From Oscheius dolichura (Eukaryota > Nematoda > Chromadorea > Rhabditida > Rhabditidae), in assembly GCA_932521035.1 (NCBI GenBank), contig OW051497.1:4402001-4466000 (forward strand): DNA of 64,000 bases. Reading direction: 5' to 3'. Both the position numbers and the translations under genes were made by a program. The notes beneath the pieces were generated by a model that made no database searches, had not been told where the DNA came from, and saw only the letters and a program-made list of their open reading frames with translations. The stretch's first letter is position 1. Every line of letters begins with the position of its first letter. Below are positions 39,501 through 51,500 of the stretch, in pieces.

Positions 39501-42500
39501 AGTGTCGAACATCTGAATATTTGCTAGTTGTAAGATATGCTGAACTATCTTACCTGTGAATGCCTTCTCTCAGTCGGAATAATCACGGAAAGGGGGTCCA
39601 GAGCAGCTGAATTAGGAGTAGCTAGCGGCGTTGGTCTTTTTGAAGTAGAAGGTGTTGACCGCTTCCTAGGTGGTTGTGAGGAATCTCGGCTACCGGATGA
39701 AGTGGCGGATTGTGGAGATGCTCCCAGGGGGGCAGTTAGGTACTTCAATAAGACAGGCGTGGATTCGGCGGCTGTAAGACGTACCAAAGGCTCTACCGAC
39801 GTTCTTATGTTCGGGAAGACACTCGTAGAGACGCTTGATTCCAATACGGAAGAACTTTTGGATGTCTTCATTCCCTTTTCCTCCGAGCCTGGATATTTCC
39901 TCTTCACTGATGTTCTGCTAGTAATGCTCGGGCAACTACTTCCTACACCAGAATCACCAGATACAATAGACTCTGTATCCCAGCCTTGTCCGGATCGGAT
40001 AGATGGCAGCGAAGGTTGATAGTCGCATGCTTGCCAGAAGCCATGGCCCATCGAAATGTTCTGCATTTTTGATAGGGGTTCCTCGGTGCCACTGCTGCTG
40101 GTATCCGGTGCAGGCCGCTTTCCACCCTTTCTACCATCCTTTTCTGGACTATCTCCATCTCTCTCGTGCCCATTATTTTTCTTTCCGACCTTCAGCTCAA
40201 TGTGTTTTTCCGGAGGCTCGTATATGAAGATCTTAGGACCGTATGAAGCAGGGTCAAAGTCGAATATAAGCTGCTCGCGAGGCACGCTGCTGATGTTTTG
40301 CTGGTTTTTAATCGAATCATAGAAGATGTTCATCTAAAAGAGAATGTTGTTGCCCTTGTAAACGAGTTTGTACCCTGGAGATTGTTCGCAGAATAGTATT
40401 CGCGGCACGCTCTTGGAAAAAGTTCATTTGATCTTGGATGAGAAGGTACAGGCTGGCATCTCTGACACACTGCGTTACTCCTTCCAAAGGCACGTCAACG
40501 CAAGTGTTTCTGATGAGCTGAAGATTGTATTTTGCCAATCAGTAAATGAGTCACGTACGGGGTTCATTGTCTTCACATTTTCGAGTATCTTGTCCCTGAG
40601 GAAAGGGGCCAGGCTGGTATCAGTATCAGCTATTTTGTCTGCTAACACCTTTGCTTGTTCTTCCTATAATATATCGTTTAACATAAACTGAATACTCAGT
40701 TACCAGAGTCAATTTACAGAATTCCATTTCGTAGTCATTCAGATTGACAGAAATGGATATGCCCAAGTTGTTCACATCCTTGATGTTTTCTCTGTGGTTG
40801 CAGTTCCAATTCGGCGTGAACTGCGGACGTAATTTGTGCATTTCCACTGGAGTTTTGTCAGCTAATAGTTTCTTGAACCGATTTAATATGTCAGGTGAAA
40901 TGTAAAGCTAAAAAGGCGGTCTTTTCAAACAATTTGAAACCGCAAACCTTGGAAATTATGGCAAAGGCCGATTCCATAGAGACGTTTGCTATCATTTCAG
41001 GGGATTGACCCTTCATGCTTCTGGAAATAAAAGGTTTCAGTAATATCTTAAATAATGCCTTACTCTAGCCGCTGCTGGGCACACCCGTTGTACTGGTCGA
41101 CTTCACTTATTGTAAAGTTCTGTTGAGTAAATTTGTATATTTTCCCAAGTGAATCTATTACGTTTTCCGCAACATTCTGAAAGAGTATTCAGTCAGAGTT
41201 ACTATTTATGGAACATACTTGTGAAATCCAGTTTTCAATACGAGAAGGAGTGCAAAGTTTCTTGACGCAGTCAGCGAGTCCATAGAGAGTATGATATCTC
41301 CAAGTGGAAGTGAAGAAACTTTGAGCAGTAAAGATTACTCCCATAGGTGAATTCAATGTGCTGATGGTCGGCTGAAATTATCTATGGAAAATAAAAAATT
41401 ATCTCCCAACCCTGATATGGTTTTCCAGTTGCATATAGTGGTTTATACACTTCCCAACCAAAACTCGAAACTGGTGGACCGTTTCCAGGATCTGTTTTCC
41501 TTGGAGATGTTGTGTTCGCAGTTCCTCCGGAGACAGAAAGCCGACAGATAAGGGAGCTGAAAAGGAGATTACTAACTGCAAGAAGTGCTCTAATACCTCT
41601 TATTTGAAGGTTGGACCACGCAATATCTTTAGGACTCAAGGTGGGTTGCGGCAGCAAGGACAAGAGTGAGGCCATTTCACTCGTACCAGCCATTAGGTCT
41701 TCAAAGGAGACCCCAAGAGGTTTCTTCACAGAAGCCATGGTTCCCGGGGCAATCAGACCCTGTTTATCCGTCTCTCTGATAGCAACAATCCACCCCTTCC
41801 TTTCCTCTTCGTGTTCTGGAGACAGTACTTCCGCTTGTTCAACCACTTTTTCAATCACAACCTCGGACATTGGTTCTGGTTCTGACTCCTGTTGAGCTAG
41901 CTCTTGTGGCTTTTCAACTACAACTTCTGATTCTTGTTGTATCTCTTCCACATCCACACGGGGTGTTACTGGCTGAGGTGCTTGCTCAAGAGCAGCTACT
42001 GATTCTTCGTGCATCTCTTCCTCGGCTACATGTACCGGTTCCAATTCAGGTGCTTGCCCAAGTAGCGGCTCACATACAAATAACGATTTAAGTTCTTGTG
42101 GTTGCTCTTGCATCGTTCCATGTTCAGGAGATGGTTTAGCGGTACGTTCAGCATCTTTCTCAAGTGTTTGCACTTGTTCTTCTTCTACGGCAGATTCACG
42201 TTCTTTTTCAAATGTTGGGGCAGACTCTGGCTCCACTGCTGCTAATGCTCCTTGTTGAATTTCCTGCATAGACTGCTCTTCCAGCACTAGCTCTTCATCC
42301 TGTTCAAGTACTGGCGCAGATTGAAGTTGAATAGCAATGTCAGCCTCTTCCACGGGTGTAAGATCAGCTTCTTCTTCAGATACGATCTGGGGTCCTTCTT
42401 CGAGCACTGGCTCACTTTCTTGACGAGAGGTGTACTCAGCTTCTTGTTGAATTATTTGAGAAATTACGGATTCTGTCGGTGGCAGCTCTTCTACTCGTTC

Positions 42501-45500
42501 AGTCTCTTCTTCAAGAACAGATTGAGGTTTTGATGCTGCCAGTACTTGCCCCAGCATTGGCGCAGGCTCTTCCTCAACTGCGACCTCAGGTCTTTGCTCC
42601 AGCACGGGTTCGGATTCTTGACCAAAAACTGTGACGCATTCTTCTTGAACAGCAGTTTCTATTCCTGGTTGGTGTTCTTGAAGAGTTTCAATCTCCGGCT
42701 CTTCAACAAGCACCGTTTCTGGTTCTTGTTGATACACTGCAGCTAATTCAATTGCGGATTCTGGTACAAGATGCTGGGGTTCTTGTTCAGCTGCAATTTG
42801 AGGTACTTGCTTCGGCTGAGAAAATCGAGCCTCCCAGAAAGGTAGATTACAGATGAAATTGGCGTATTGTCCGTCTTCTCCGGCTGGATACAGCTTATCA
42901 CAGTAGATGAATCCAAAGTCTCTTTTCGACATGTCCAATTCTGCTCCACAATTGCTTCCATCGGTATTCCATAACTTGAGAACTTCCACATCGGTTATAT
43001 TTTCCAATCGTAAAGGCGAGAACGGACCCACTTTGATGACGGTGGTGTCTCCCTCTGTGGATTGCAGTTTCTCGGAGAGGATAATGAATTGGTGGCATCC
43101 TACAGAACGCTCCTGGTCCTTCTTTCTTCTGCCTCTCGTGGTGGTTAGGTTCTCAGTACAGATTACTGCGCAATTGATGAGGATGCAGCGGTCTTCGCCC
43201 TCCGGAATATTGTCCTTATTCGGTACATTGTTGAGGAAGAGTCGGATTGAATCACGCAGTGTCTTGGTATTTCTCGTCAAGTGGTCACTGGTCACTGCGT
43301 AGAGTTCATTGGATCGGTTCAGCTGATGAGTGGCCGGCATTTTGATGGTTTGTTTAGCAACATACTAAACGTTTGCTTATGAAAAGGGTTAGTAACAAAT
43401 CATACCTCTCCTCCTATCTGTTCACATAAAGACGGCAAGAGGAATGGCCTCACAGCGGCAGAGGGCTGGTTGCTGGGCATTGTCTTCAGGATATCACCCT
43501 CCTGCTTATACTCGTTACCCAGCTCCTCGTAGATCATCTCCAGTGCTCGTCGGAGCTTAAGCGTTTCCTAAATCGTTTCCAATAAATAGAAATAAGGTTG
43601 AATAACATACCACTAGCATAGCTGTGCATTCAATGCGATGATAACCGGAGTATTGCAGTGCCTGATACATATTACAGACAGAGTGAACCATCAGATGCGG
43701 TGAGAACCTATCTCCCCATGATTCCCAATTTGTCTGAATATATATATTGAAGTAGGTGGGGGGTTACGCTTACCGGTTCCTTTGCAAGGGACATAGCCGA
43801 CTGTGCAATGAGATTCCGTAGTTTGTCCATAACATTTCGTTGCTAAAGTCACATGGTCAATCAATGCAAGTGTTTCAACCATACCTCAACAGAAATCTCG
43901 TAATCCAAATAGCCTCTCAAAGTGGATGGGAGAGACTTGAAATGAGAAGGTTTTCCACTGGTCATCCGCTTCACGTTCTCGACACGAACGTTCTCCACGC
44001 TTTCTGGGGCAGTGATGAGCTTTGACATGTCGACAGCTATGTGGAATTCGTCGTCCTTCAAGATTTTGTTCTTTTGGCTCCTGATCTCCGCAATTGATTC
44101 ATCAATCATTCTCATTGTCTCTTGCGGCAACGGGGGTGGAGACTGCACAGTCTCCGAGAAGGGTTCTACTAGCAGTGGCACGGACAACGGTGCCTCGGTA
44201 GGGGTTCCAGCAGCGGTAGTCGGCCTCGAAGGCTTCCTTCCAACGTCAGCATAGATGTTTCGCACTTGCTCCACTTGAGGTGTAACTGGAGGAGCCATAG
44301 GTACAAACGGCGTTGCAGATGTCATCGGCAGGGGAGTTCCTGGAGCCGTAGCAGGTAGTGGAGTCGGTGGGAGCCCCATTGCCATAGGTGTTGCAGGGGC
44401 CATCATGGGCATCGGCGTAGCTGGTGTAGTCATAGGCATCGGTGTACTTGGTCCAGCCATCACCATAGGGGTCCCTGGAGGAGCCATGGGCATTGGTGTG
44501 CCTGGAGTAGCCATAGCCCTGGGTGTTCCGAGAGCAGCCATAACCATTGTAGCGCCCGGTGCAACCATGGGCATTGATGGGCCAGGGGCCATGAACTGTT
44601 GGCTGCGATTATATTGAAGATGTTGTTGTTGTCGTTGTGATTGAGGATAGTATTGCATTCCTGGAGCAGGGGGCAGCGGATATTGCTGATATTGCTGATA
44701 AGGTCTATACGTCTGTTGCTGTTGATGGAACATCTGAAAAGACATAAATTGAAAACGGTGAGCAAAGTGGTGTACAACATGCAGTGTTTCTGCACTACCA
44801 CAATTGTGATCACATACCCAGGCCTGATGAGAAGTGTTTACTTGTTGAGGGTGCCTCGCATATGCCTCGTTGCCCTGAATGAGAAAATAAGGCATGCAGA
44901 ACAACAGAGTATCATGCTACTGCAGTGATAACTTAAGAAGAACCTACCTGAGGTGGCATTTGATACGACATCCCGGGCATTTGCATGCCGGGGGCCATTG
45001 GGTATCCCTGCTGCATTGAATAGAAGGGAGATTGAGCAGGCCCTCCCATCATTCCTTGCTGGCCAAGATACGGTTGAGGGTAACCTGGGCGAGGCTGAGC
45101 TGCCACCAGATTAGGAGGGATTTCCTGGAAAAGGCCAATTTTATGTTGCAGTAAGTAGAATAATGTACCGTTCTGAACATCCCACGCTCCACCGGCCGTG
45201 CGAGATGCATCTGGTCGTCGTTGTAGTAGAGGTCAGCCCTCACGGTTTGGCTCATCACGTTGGAGCTCATAGAGGTGCTGGGAGCCTGAAGTTTCAGAGG
45301 TAAAAATGATAACGGACAGCTCTTACCGTATTAAGGGCACCTGATAGCAGCCTCTCTGTAACGGGGATTCGCTCAGGTACGGGTTGCTTATAAGCTGGAG
45401 TGACAAAGAGGTCATCATGGTATTTTCTCATTGGCCCTCGTGGCTTCACGTCGTAGTCAATAACCTCCTCAGAAGTTGTTAGGTCGACGACCGGAGCAGA

Positions 45501-48500
45501 TGTGGTGGCCGAAGTTTCGAGCTAAAATGAAGATTATTAAAAAAAATTAAGCGTATGAAAATAACCTGCTCTCCAGGTATTGCCTCCGGGATCTGCTCAA
45601 GTGTCTCCGCCACTTGTTCAGCTTCGGCATCTAGGAGCGCTTCTAAATGACGAACCGACGATGGAGTAGACTATAATTTAGTTTCATCAAAGTAAAAACA
45701 AGAATCAAACCGAATCGGTCGCGGAGAATATCCTTTTCCTAGGAGAAATTTCCGTCGCGTCATCCGAATGTTCCTGTAAACGTGAAAATTATAAGCCGGA
45801 AAAAGAAACTTACGGTATCATCACTGAATAGTCGTCTCTTCCTTGTTTCCAGTAAGGGTTGTTCTGCACAGAGCGTCTCTTCGCTAAGATTGTCTGCAAC
45901 GGCATTGTTGTTGAACGTCGTGGAGGTAACAGATTCAGTTTCATCTTCCAATAGCTTCAGCGTCCTTCTGTCTTCTCTATCTTCGGTAATGGCAGTCAGC
46001 TTCTCCTCCAATTCAACCTCTTTTGACGCACTGCTTATCACAATCTCGACAGCTTTGTTCAATTCATGTGAAGTGGTAGGGATGATCTCAAGCCGTTCAG
46101 CGGCTGCCGCCAGAATATTGTCGGGATTGTAACCTGCCGGAACAGGCTCCGGTGCCGGCGGAACTGCAGGGGATTCATCTTCCAGAAGTAATTCAGATGC
46201 GAGTTCCTCAATAGGAATGGTAACGGGATTTAAACAGACGACAGCTTCCTTGATGGTTTCTGGGTCATTCTTTTCAACCATCTCCTCGATGGCAATAAAA
46301 TCGGCCTCTTCGTCCAGCTGTAAGGTGTCGATGAATGGCTCTGACGTGGAAGATGTAGGTTGTGCTGAAGTGGAGGGTGCCAATATTTCTAGGAAAGCGA
46401 AAGGTTCGGCTGCAACTTCTATAACATCTGATGGCAGCGAGACTTCAATAGAAGAGACCATTTCAATAAGAGACTGTAAGACGTCGGCCACAACGTTAAA
46501 ATCTGGAGTAGAGGCTCTAGCCGGAACGTCGAGAGAAACCAGGGCGGCTTCCGAAATTGCTGGGATTTCCGATTCATCAGCCACTACGTTAACATCTGGA
46601 GTAGAGGCTCTGGCAGGAACGTCGAGAGAAACCAGGGCGGCTTCCGAAATTGCTGGGATTTCCGATTCATCAGCCACTACGTTAACATCTGGAGTAGAGG
46701 CTCTGGCAGGAACGTCGAGAGAAACCAGGGCGGCTTCCGAAGTTGTTGGGAGTTCGGATTCATCAGCCACAACGTTAACATCTGGAGTAGAGGCTCTGGC
46801 AGGAACGTCGAGAGAAACCAGGGCGGCTTCCGAAGTTGTTGGGAGTTCGGATTCATCAGCCACAACGTTAACATCTGGAGTAGAGGCTCTGGCAGGAACG
46901 TCGAGAGAAACCAGGGCGGCTTCCGAAGTTGTTGGGAGTTCGGATTCATCAGCCACAACGTTAACATCTGGAGTAGAGGCTCTGGCAGGAACGTCGAGAG
47001 AAACCAGGGCGGCTTCCGAAGTTGTTGGGAGTTCGGATTCATCAGCCACAACAATACCATCCGGAGACTGCTCCCTGCTTGCTGAAGAGAAAACTTCTTC
47101 ATTTGGTAAAGTGACGACGACGCTTTCTGGTTCCAAGAAGGGAACGGCCAGTGCTGACACAGCTGCTTCTGAAGCAATCGGAATCTCCAATTCCTCAGCT
47201 GATATAATAGTATCTTTTGTAGTCTGGACACTGAATGTGGCCTCTTCAATAATTTCGAATGTATCATCGACGCTCTCTGGCTCTAAGTTTGGATCGGCAA
47301 AATCAATCAGTATTCCTTTCGGAGTAGCAGAAGTTTCCAATTCATCAGCTTCATCAGCCTCTTTTGATGGGAGTGCGTCGATTGCAGTAAATGGAAGTTC
47401 TTCTGCCGGTTGTAAGGTGTCTGTGAAGCTGTCTGGTTTAGAAGCAACAAGTGGTACAGCGATGGAAGGCTCCAACTCTTCTGGGATAGCCGGAGTATCC
47501 GATTCCACTGCTGCTGTCTCCACAATCTCCCTCGGAGTGATTTCTTGGTCTTTTGCCACATAAACATTTTCAATTGTGGGTTGTCCAGAGTCGATAACGG
47601 TTTCTGGTGTGAAACTCGAGGCTGTGATATCAAGTATCGGTACAACCGCAGATTCTAAAGTACCTGGGGCCTCGGATTCATTAGCCAGGATAGCTTCTTT
47701 TGGAAGTAGGTCGCTGATAGTGGCAGAGAAATCTTCTTCCATTGGCGGTAAAGTATCGACGATTGGTTTGGAGGTCGATGCGGCAACTACGACGGATAGG
47801 GGAGATTCAACCCTTTCGGGTGCAACAACATCGTACGAACTGAACTCGCTGTGCGCGACAGGCGTTACGTCTTCAACCCTTTCAGGGACTAGGAACGTCT
47901 CTGCCTTGGCAGGAAGGACGTCTTCAAAGAGGGATGGCTCAACTGCTTCAAGACCAGCAAGAATTACTGTTTCATCAGCCACTGGGATGGCATCTTTTGG
48001 AGACACCTCGTCAACAGATATTGAGTAGCCATCAGCGAATTGTGCCACATCCAGTACTGCTTCTTCTTGGACGGTACTTTGCTCCTTCTCGAGCACTGTG
48101 AGTGTTGGTGACACCTCGTCAATTGCAATAGGATAGTCATCAACTGCTTGCGGTTCCTCCACTGCTGCTTCTTCTTGGACAGAAGGTTGCTCCAGATGCA
48201 TTGCATCCTTCTCAAGCACTGTGATTGTTGGTGGCACTTCGTTAATTATAGTAGAATATTCATCAACTGCTTCTGGCACTGCTTCTTCTTGGATAGTAGG
48301 ATGCTCCAGGTGGATTGCGTCTTTCTCGAGCACTGTGATTGTTGGTGACACTTCGCTAATGGAAATATCATCGGATGGTTGTGGCTCCTCCAATACTGTT
48401 TCTTCCTGGACAGTAGGTTTCTCTAGATGGATCGCGCCTTTCTCCAGCACCGAGACTATCGGGGACACCTCATCAATTGCAATAGAATAGTCAACAGCTG

Positions 48501-51500
48501 GTTCGAGCTCTGCCAGCGCTGCTTTCTCTTGGACAGAAGGTTGCTCCAGATGCATTGCATCCTTCTCAAGCACTGAGATTGTTGGTGGCACTTCGTTAAT
48601 TATAGCAGAATATTCATCAACAGCTACTGCCACTGCTTCTTCTTGGATAGTAGATTGCTCCATGTAGACTGCGTCCTTCTCCAGCACTGAGACTATCGGG
48701 GCCACCTCGTTAATTGCAACAGAATAGTCATCAGCTGCTTGTGGTTCCGCCAACACTGTTTCTTCCTGGACAGTAGGCTCCAGAAGAATCGCGTCCTTTT
48801 CGAGTGCTGGGACGATCTCGCTATCCTTTCCTATAGACTCCGAGGTAATCACAGCGTCGTTTTCCACAGCGCGAATAAGGGCTCCAACTATTTCACCGAC
48901 TTCTCTTTTTTGCCGACGATTCTCCTTCTTGACAATTTTGTCACAGACCTTCTTCACGATTCTCTTCACGTCTCTCAGCATTTGAGCGGTGTCCATTTTA
49001 GTACCAGACACTACTTCTTTCCGTTTGTGTACTTCCTAAAACGAAAACAAAAACTAAATGTTATATTGCTAACTCACAGTTCTGGTTAACATCCTGCCGT
49101 GGTGGAACCGGTGTCTCCATTTCGCGAGCTAAAAAGATGGATGGTTACTAAAAACTGTAATATTATTTACCGGCCAAGGTAATTGCTTCGGGTGACGAAG
49201 TCGACTGACAAGCTCCTTCTTAAATTTTATTTAAATGTATATGCCAAATTGCTTTATTACCGTAAGAATTGTCGGTTGCTCTTCATTCTTGGCATTCTCT
49301 TCCTCAGCAGCCTTTTCAATCGGAGCTACAATATTTTCCACGGGGTCAAATACGACATCAGCCCTGTGGACTTCCTGAAACATACCGAATAAAATCATTT
49401 AAATAAGTGCTCACAATTGGCCGTGAAAAGTCAAGTCCTTTTCCTGCCAGAAGATTTTCATCTCCAGCAAATGAATCGGCATAATCCATGAAAGGAGGCA
49501 GTTCCCATTGTGGTTCCGTTCCTTCCTTTTCTGCTTCAAGGTGAATAGAGGGCACTGGCTCCGGAACATCGTCGGTAATGTCAGCGCTTTCCTCAGGTAC
49601 AATTGCTTCAGGCTGGCCATCTTTTTCCACAGGCAGTCCTTCAGCTTCGGCTTCCTTTCGATATTTTTCAGCAAGAGGGTCGTAGTCCTTCCAAATGTAA
49701 TCATCCGGTGCAGGTAGCACATCCTTGGCATATTTAGCCCATGTGATGGGAGCGGCGTTCCAAAGTTCATTCGGCTGAAAATTCATTATAAAATACTAAT
49801 TTCGTGGATAAGTTACGTCGTATGGATCATTGATAGTGGGAGGAGGAAGATGCCAGTCATCCAATGCGACGAAGTCAATGGGCTCTGCAAGCCATTCCTT
49901 GAGAGCATTGAGGCGGGATACCTAGAGATATTACATAACACTCATTTAGAGAATGACTTACAGGCCACAGTCCATCCCAGCTATCATATCGCGGAGCGCG
50001 GATGCGTGGCTGCTTTCCAGTCATGAGGATCGATCCCTTCTTCTTTTTCTTGTGTTCCTTGGCTGTTCCTACATCCGTTTTCGGCCTTCTCTTCTTGGGC
50101 TGTGCATAGAAGAACGGACTGAGAGTGCTTGGACGAGTTCGTTTTTTAGTTTCCTTGGGCTGTCCATAGGTAACAACAATATTACGGCTCTGGGCTTCCG
50201 CGGCCAATTTCTCGACTTCATCATCAGGAAGAGTTGGCTGTGTTGGGATGGGATTGCCTCTCTTCTGTCGAAGGGCCACGACAAGCTGAAGATGGCAGGT
50301 AGACTTTTAAAAGAATATTGTTTACCTTGCTTATGTGTGCTCCTATTCTGCCGCGAGCGTAGCATGTCTTCCTTGGTCGACCCTAAACCATTTCAGTTTG
50401 GTTAAAATAATGCTGAGAATATCATACCCTCTTTCTTCTCGGGGTTGCTCCATTGTTCCGCAAAAATCCAATGTACACTCTTAGCGGTATCTTTTGAGGT
50501 TTGGGATTCTCAGGATCTCTCTGAAGTTGTTATTTTATCAGTACTACCCATGGTACTTACCACTTTAGTAGGGTTGGGTAGTCCAGTAAACTCGGGCTCT
50601 TTGTTGCAGAAGCGGGTTCGAGTTTTGTTGTTCTTTCGCCTTTCTTCTTTTTCCTGTTCAGTCAGAGGCTCAACAGCGGTAATTTCTGGCAATCTGTCCT
50701 CGTTCCTAGGTCTACCACGCCTTTTCTTTGGTGTATCGACTTCCGGTTCCTAAAATGATTTATAGTGAACAATGAGATAAGACTTACCACTTCTTCGTTA
50801 ATAGTATTCTCCTGCTGCGCGCCGTTTTCAGCTTGATCAAATAAGCCAACGAGGTCGCCAATCTGAGACATTTCAGTTATACTACAATAGTTATAAATTA
50901 CCTCTCCCATAGGATCACTTTCCCGACCCTTTTTACCAGTTACCATAGTGCCAACAACGATTTCTATCTGCACGCGTTCCTCCAGAATCGACACGTCGCC
51001 GTCGTCGTGCTGGAAGGCGTGATATATAAAATAGGATTTGCGTACCACATCGCCTGATGTTCCTTCTTCTAGAATATCGATCTCGGCCGGCGCGGCTTTT
51101 GGCGCCTGCATATTTTTGAGGGGAACGGCTTGAAGAGGAGAAAGCGACTTTGTTGGGGTAGTCAATGGTTCTCCAAGTGGTGAAGATGCAGCTGCCGGCG
51201 GACCGGGGGTCAAATAACGATATGGCACACTTGAAGGAGCAACATTTGCTGGAGCGACCCGTGTAATTCTTCCCGGCACAGAGCCACGAGCAACAAGCAT
51301 CGCGGCAGAATTTTTTTGTGTTCGTAATGCGGTCCTGGGAGTTTGATCAGCCGGTTTGTAAACTTGGAATCGTGCATCTGGAGGTCTGGGCCGTTCGATT
51401 CTCTTGTCAAGGTGACTGAAGGTCATAAAAGTCTGAGTTGAAGGGTCGCTGGTGACATATTTATATGGCTAAATAAATTGTTAATTTGAAACTGAAAGTG

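Noticed and set aside
43340-43343. Start of a separate gene at MPATHQLNRS
   Set aside because: The exon continues upstream in frame (YVAKQTIK before the Met) to a normal acceptor and joins the preceding exon, so this Met is internal.
46217-47563. Plus-strand open frame of 448 codons, Ser/Thr/Gly-rich and repetitive
   Set aside because: Mirror image of the repeat exon of the giant minus-strand gene; the absence of stops follows from the repeat codon usage. The minus frame runs much longer (over 1,000 codons) and joins other exons.
49000-49011. Start of a separate gene at MSGTKMDTAQ
   Set aside because: The frame extends upstream (EVHKRKEVV) to an acceptor, and the preceding short exons splice in frame, so it is part of the giant gene.
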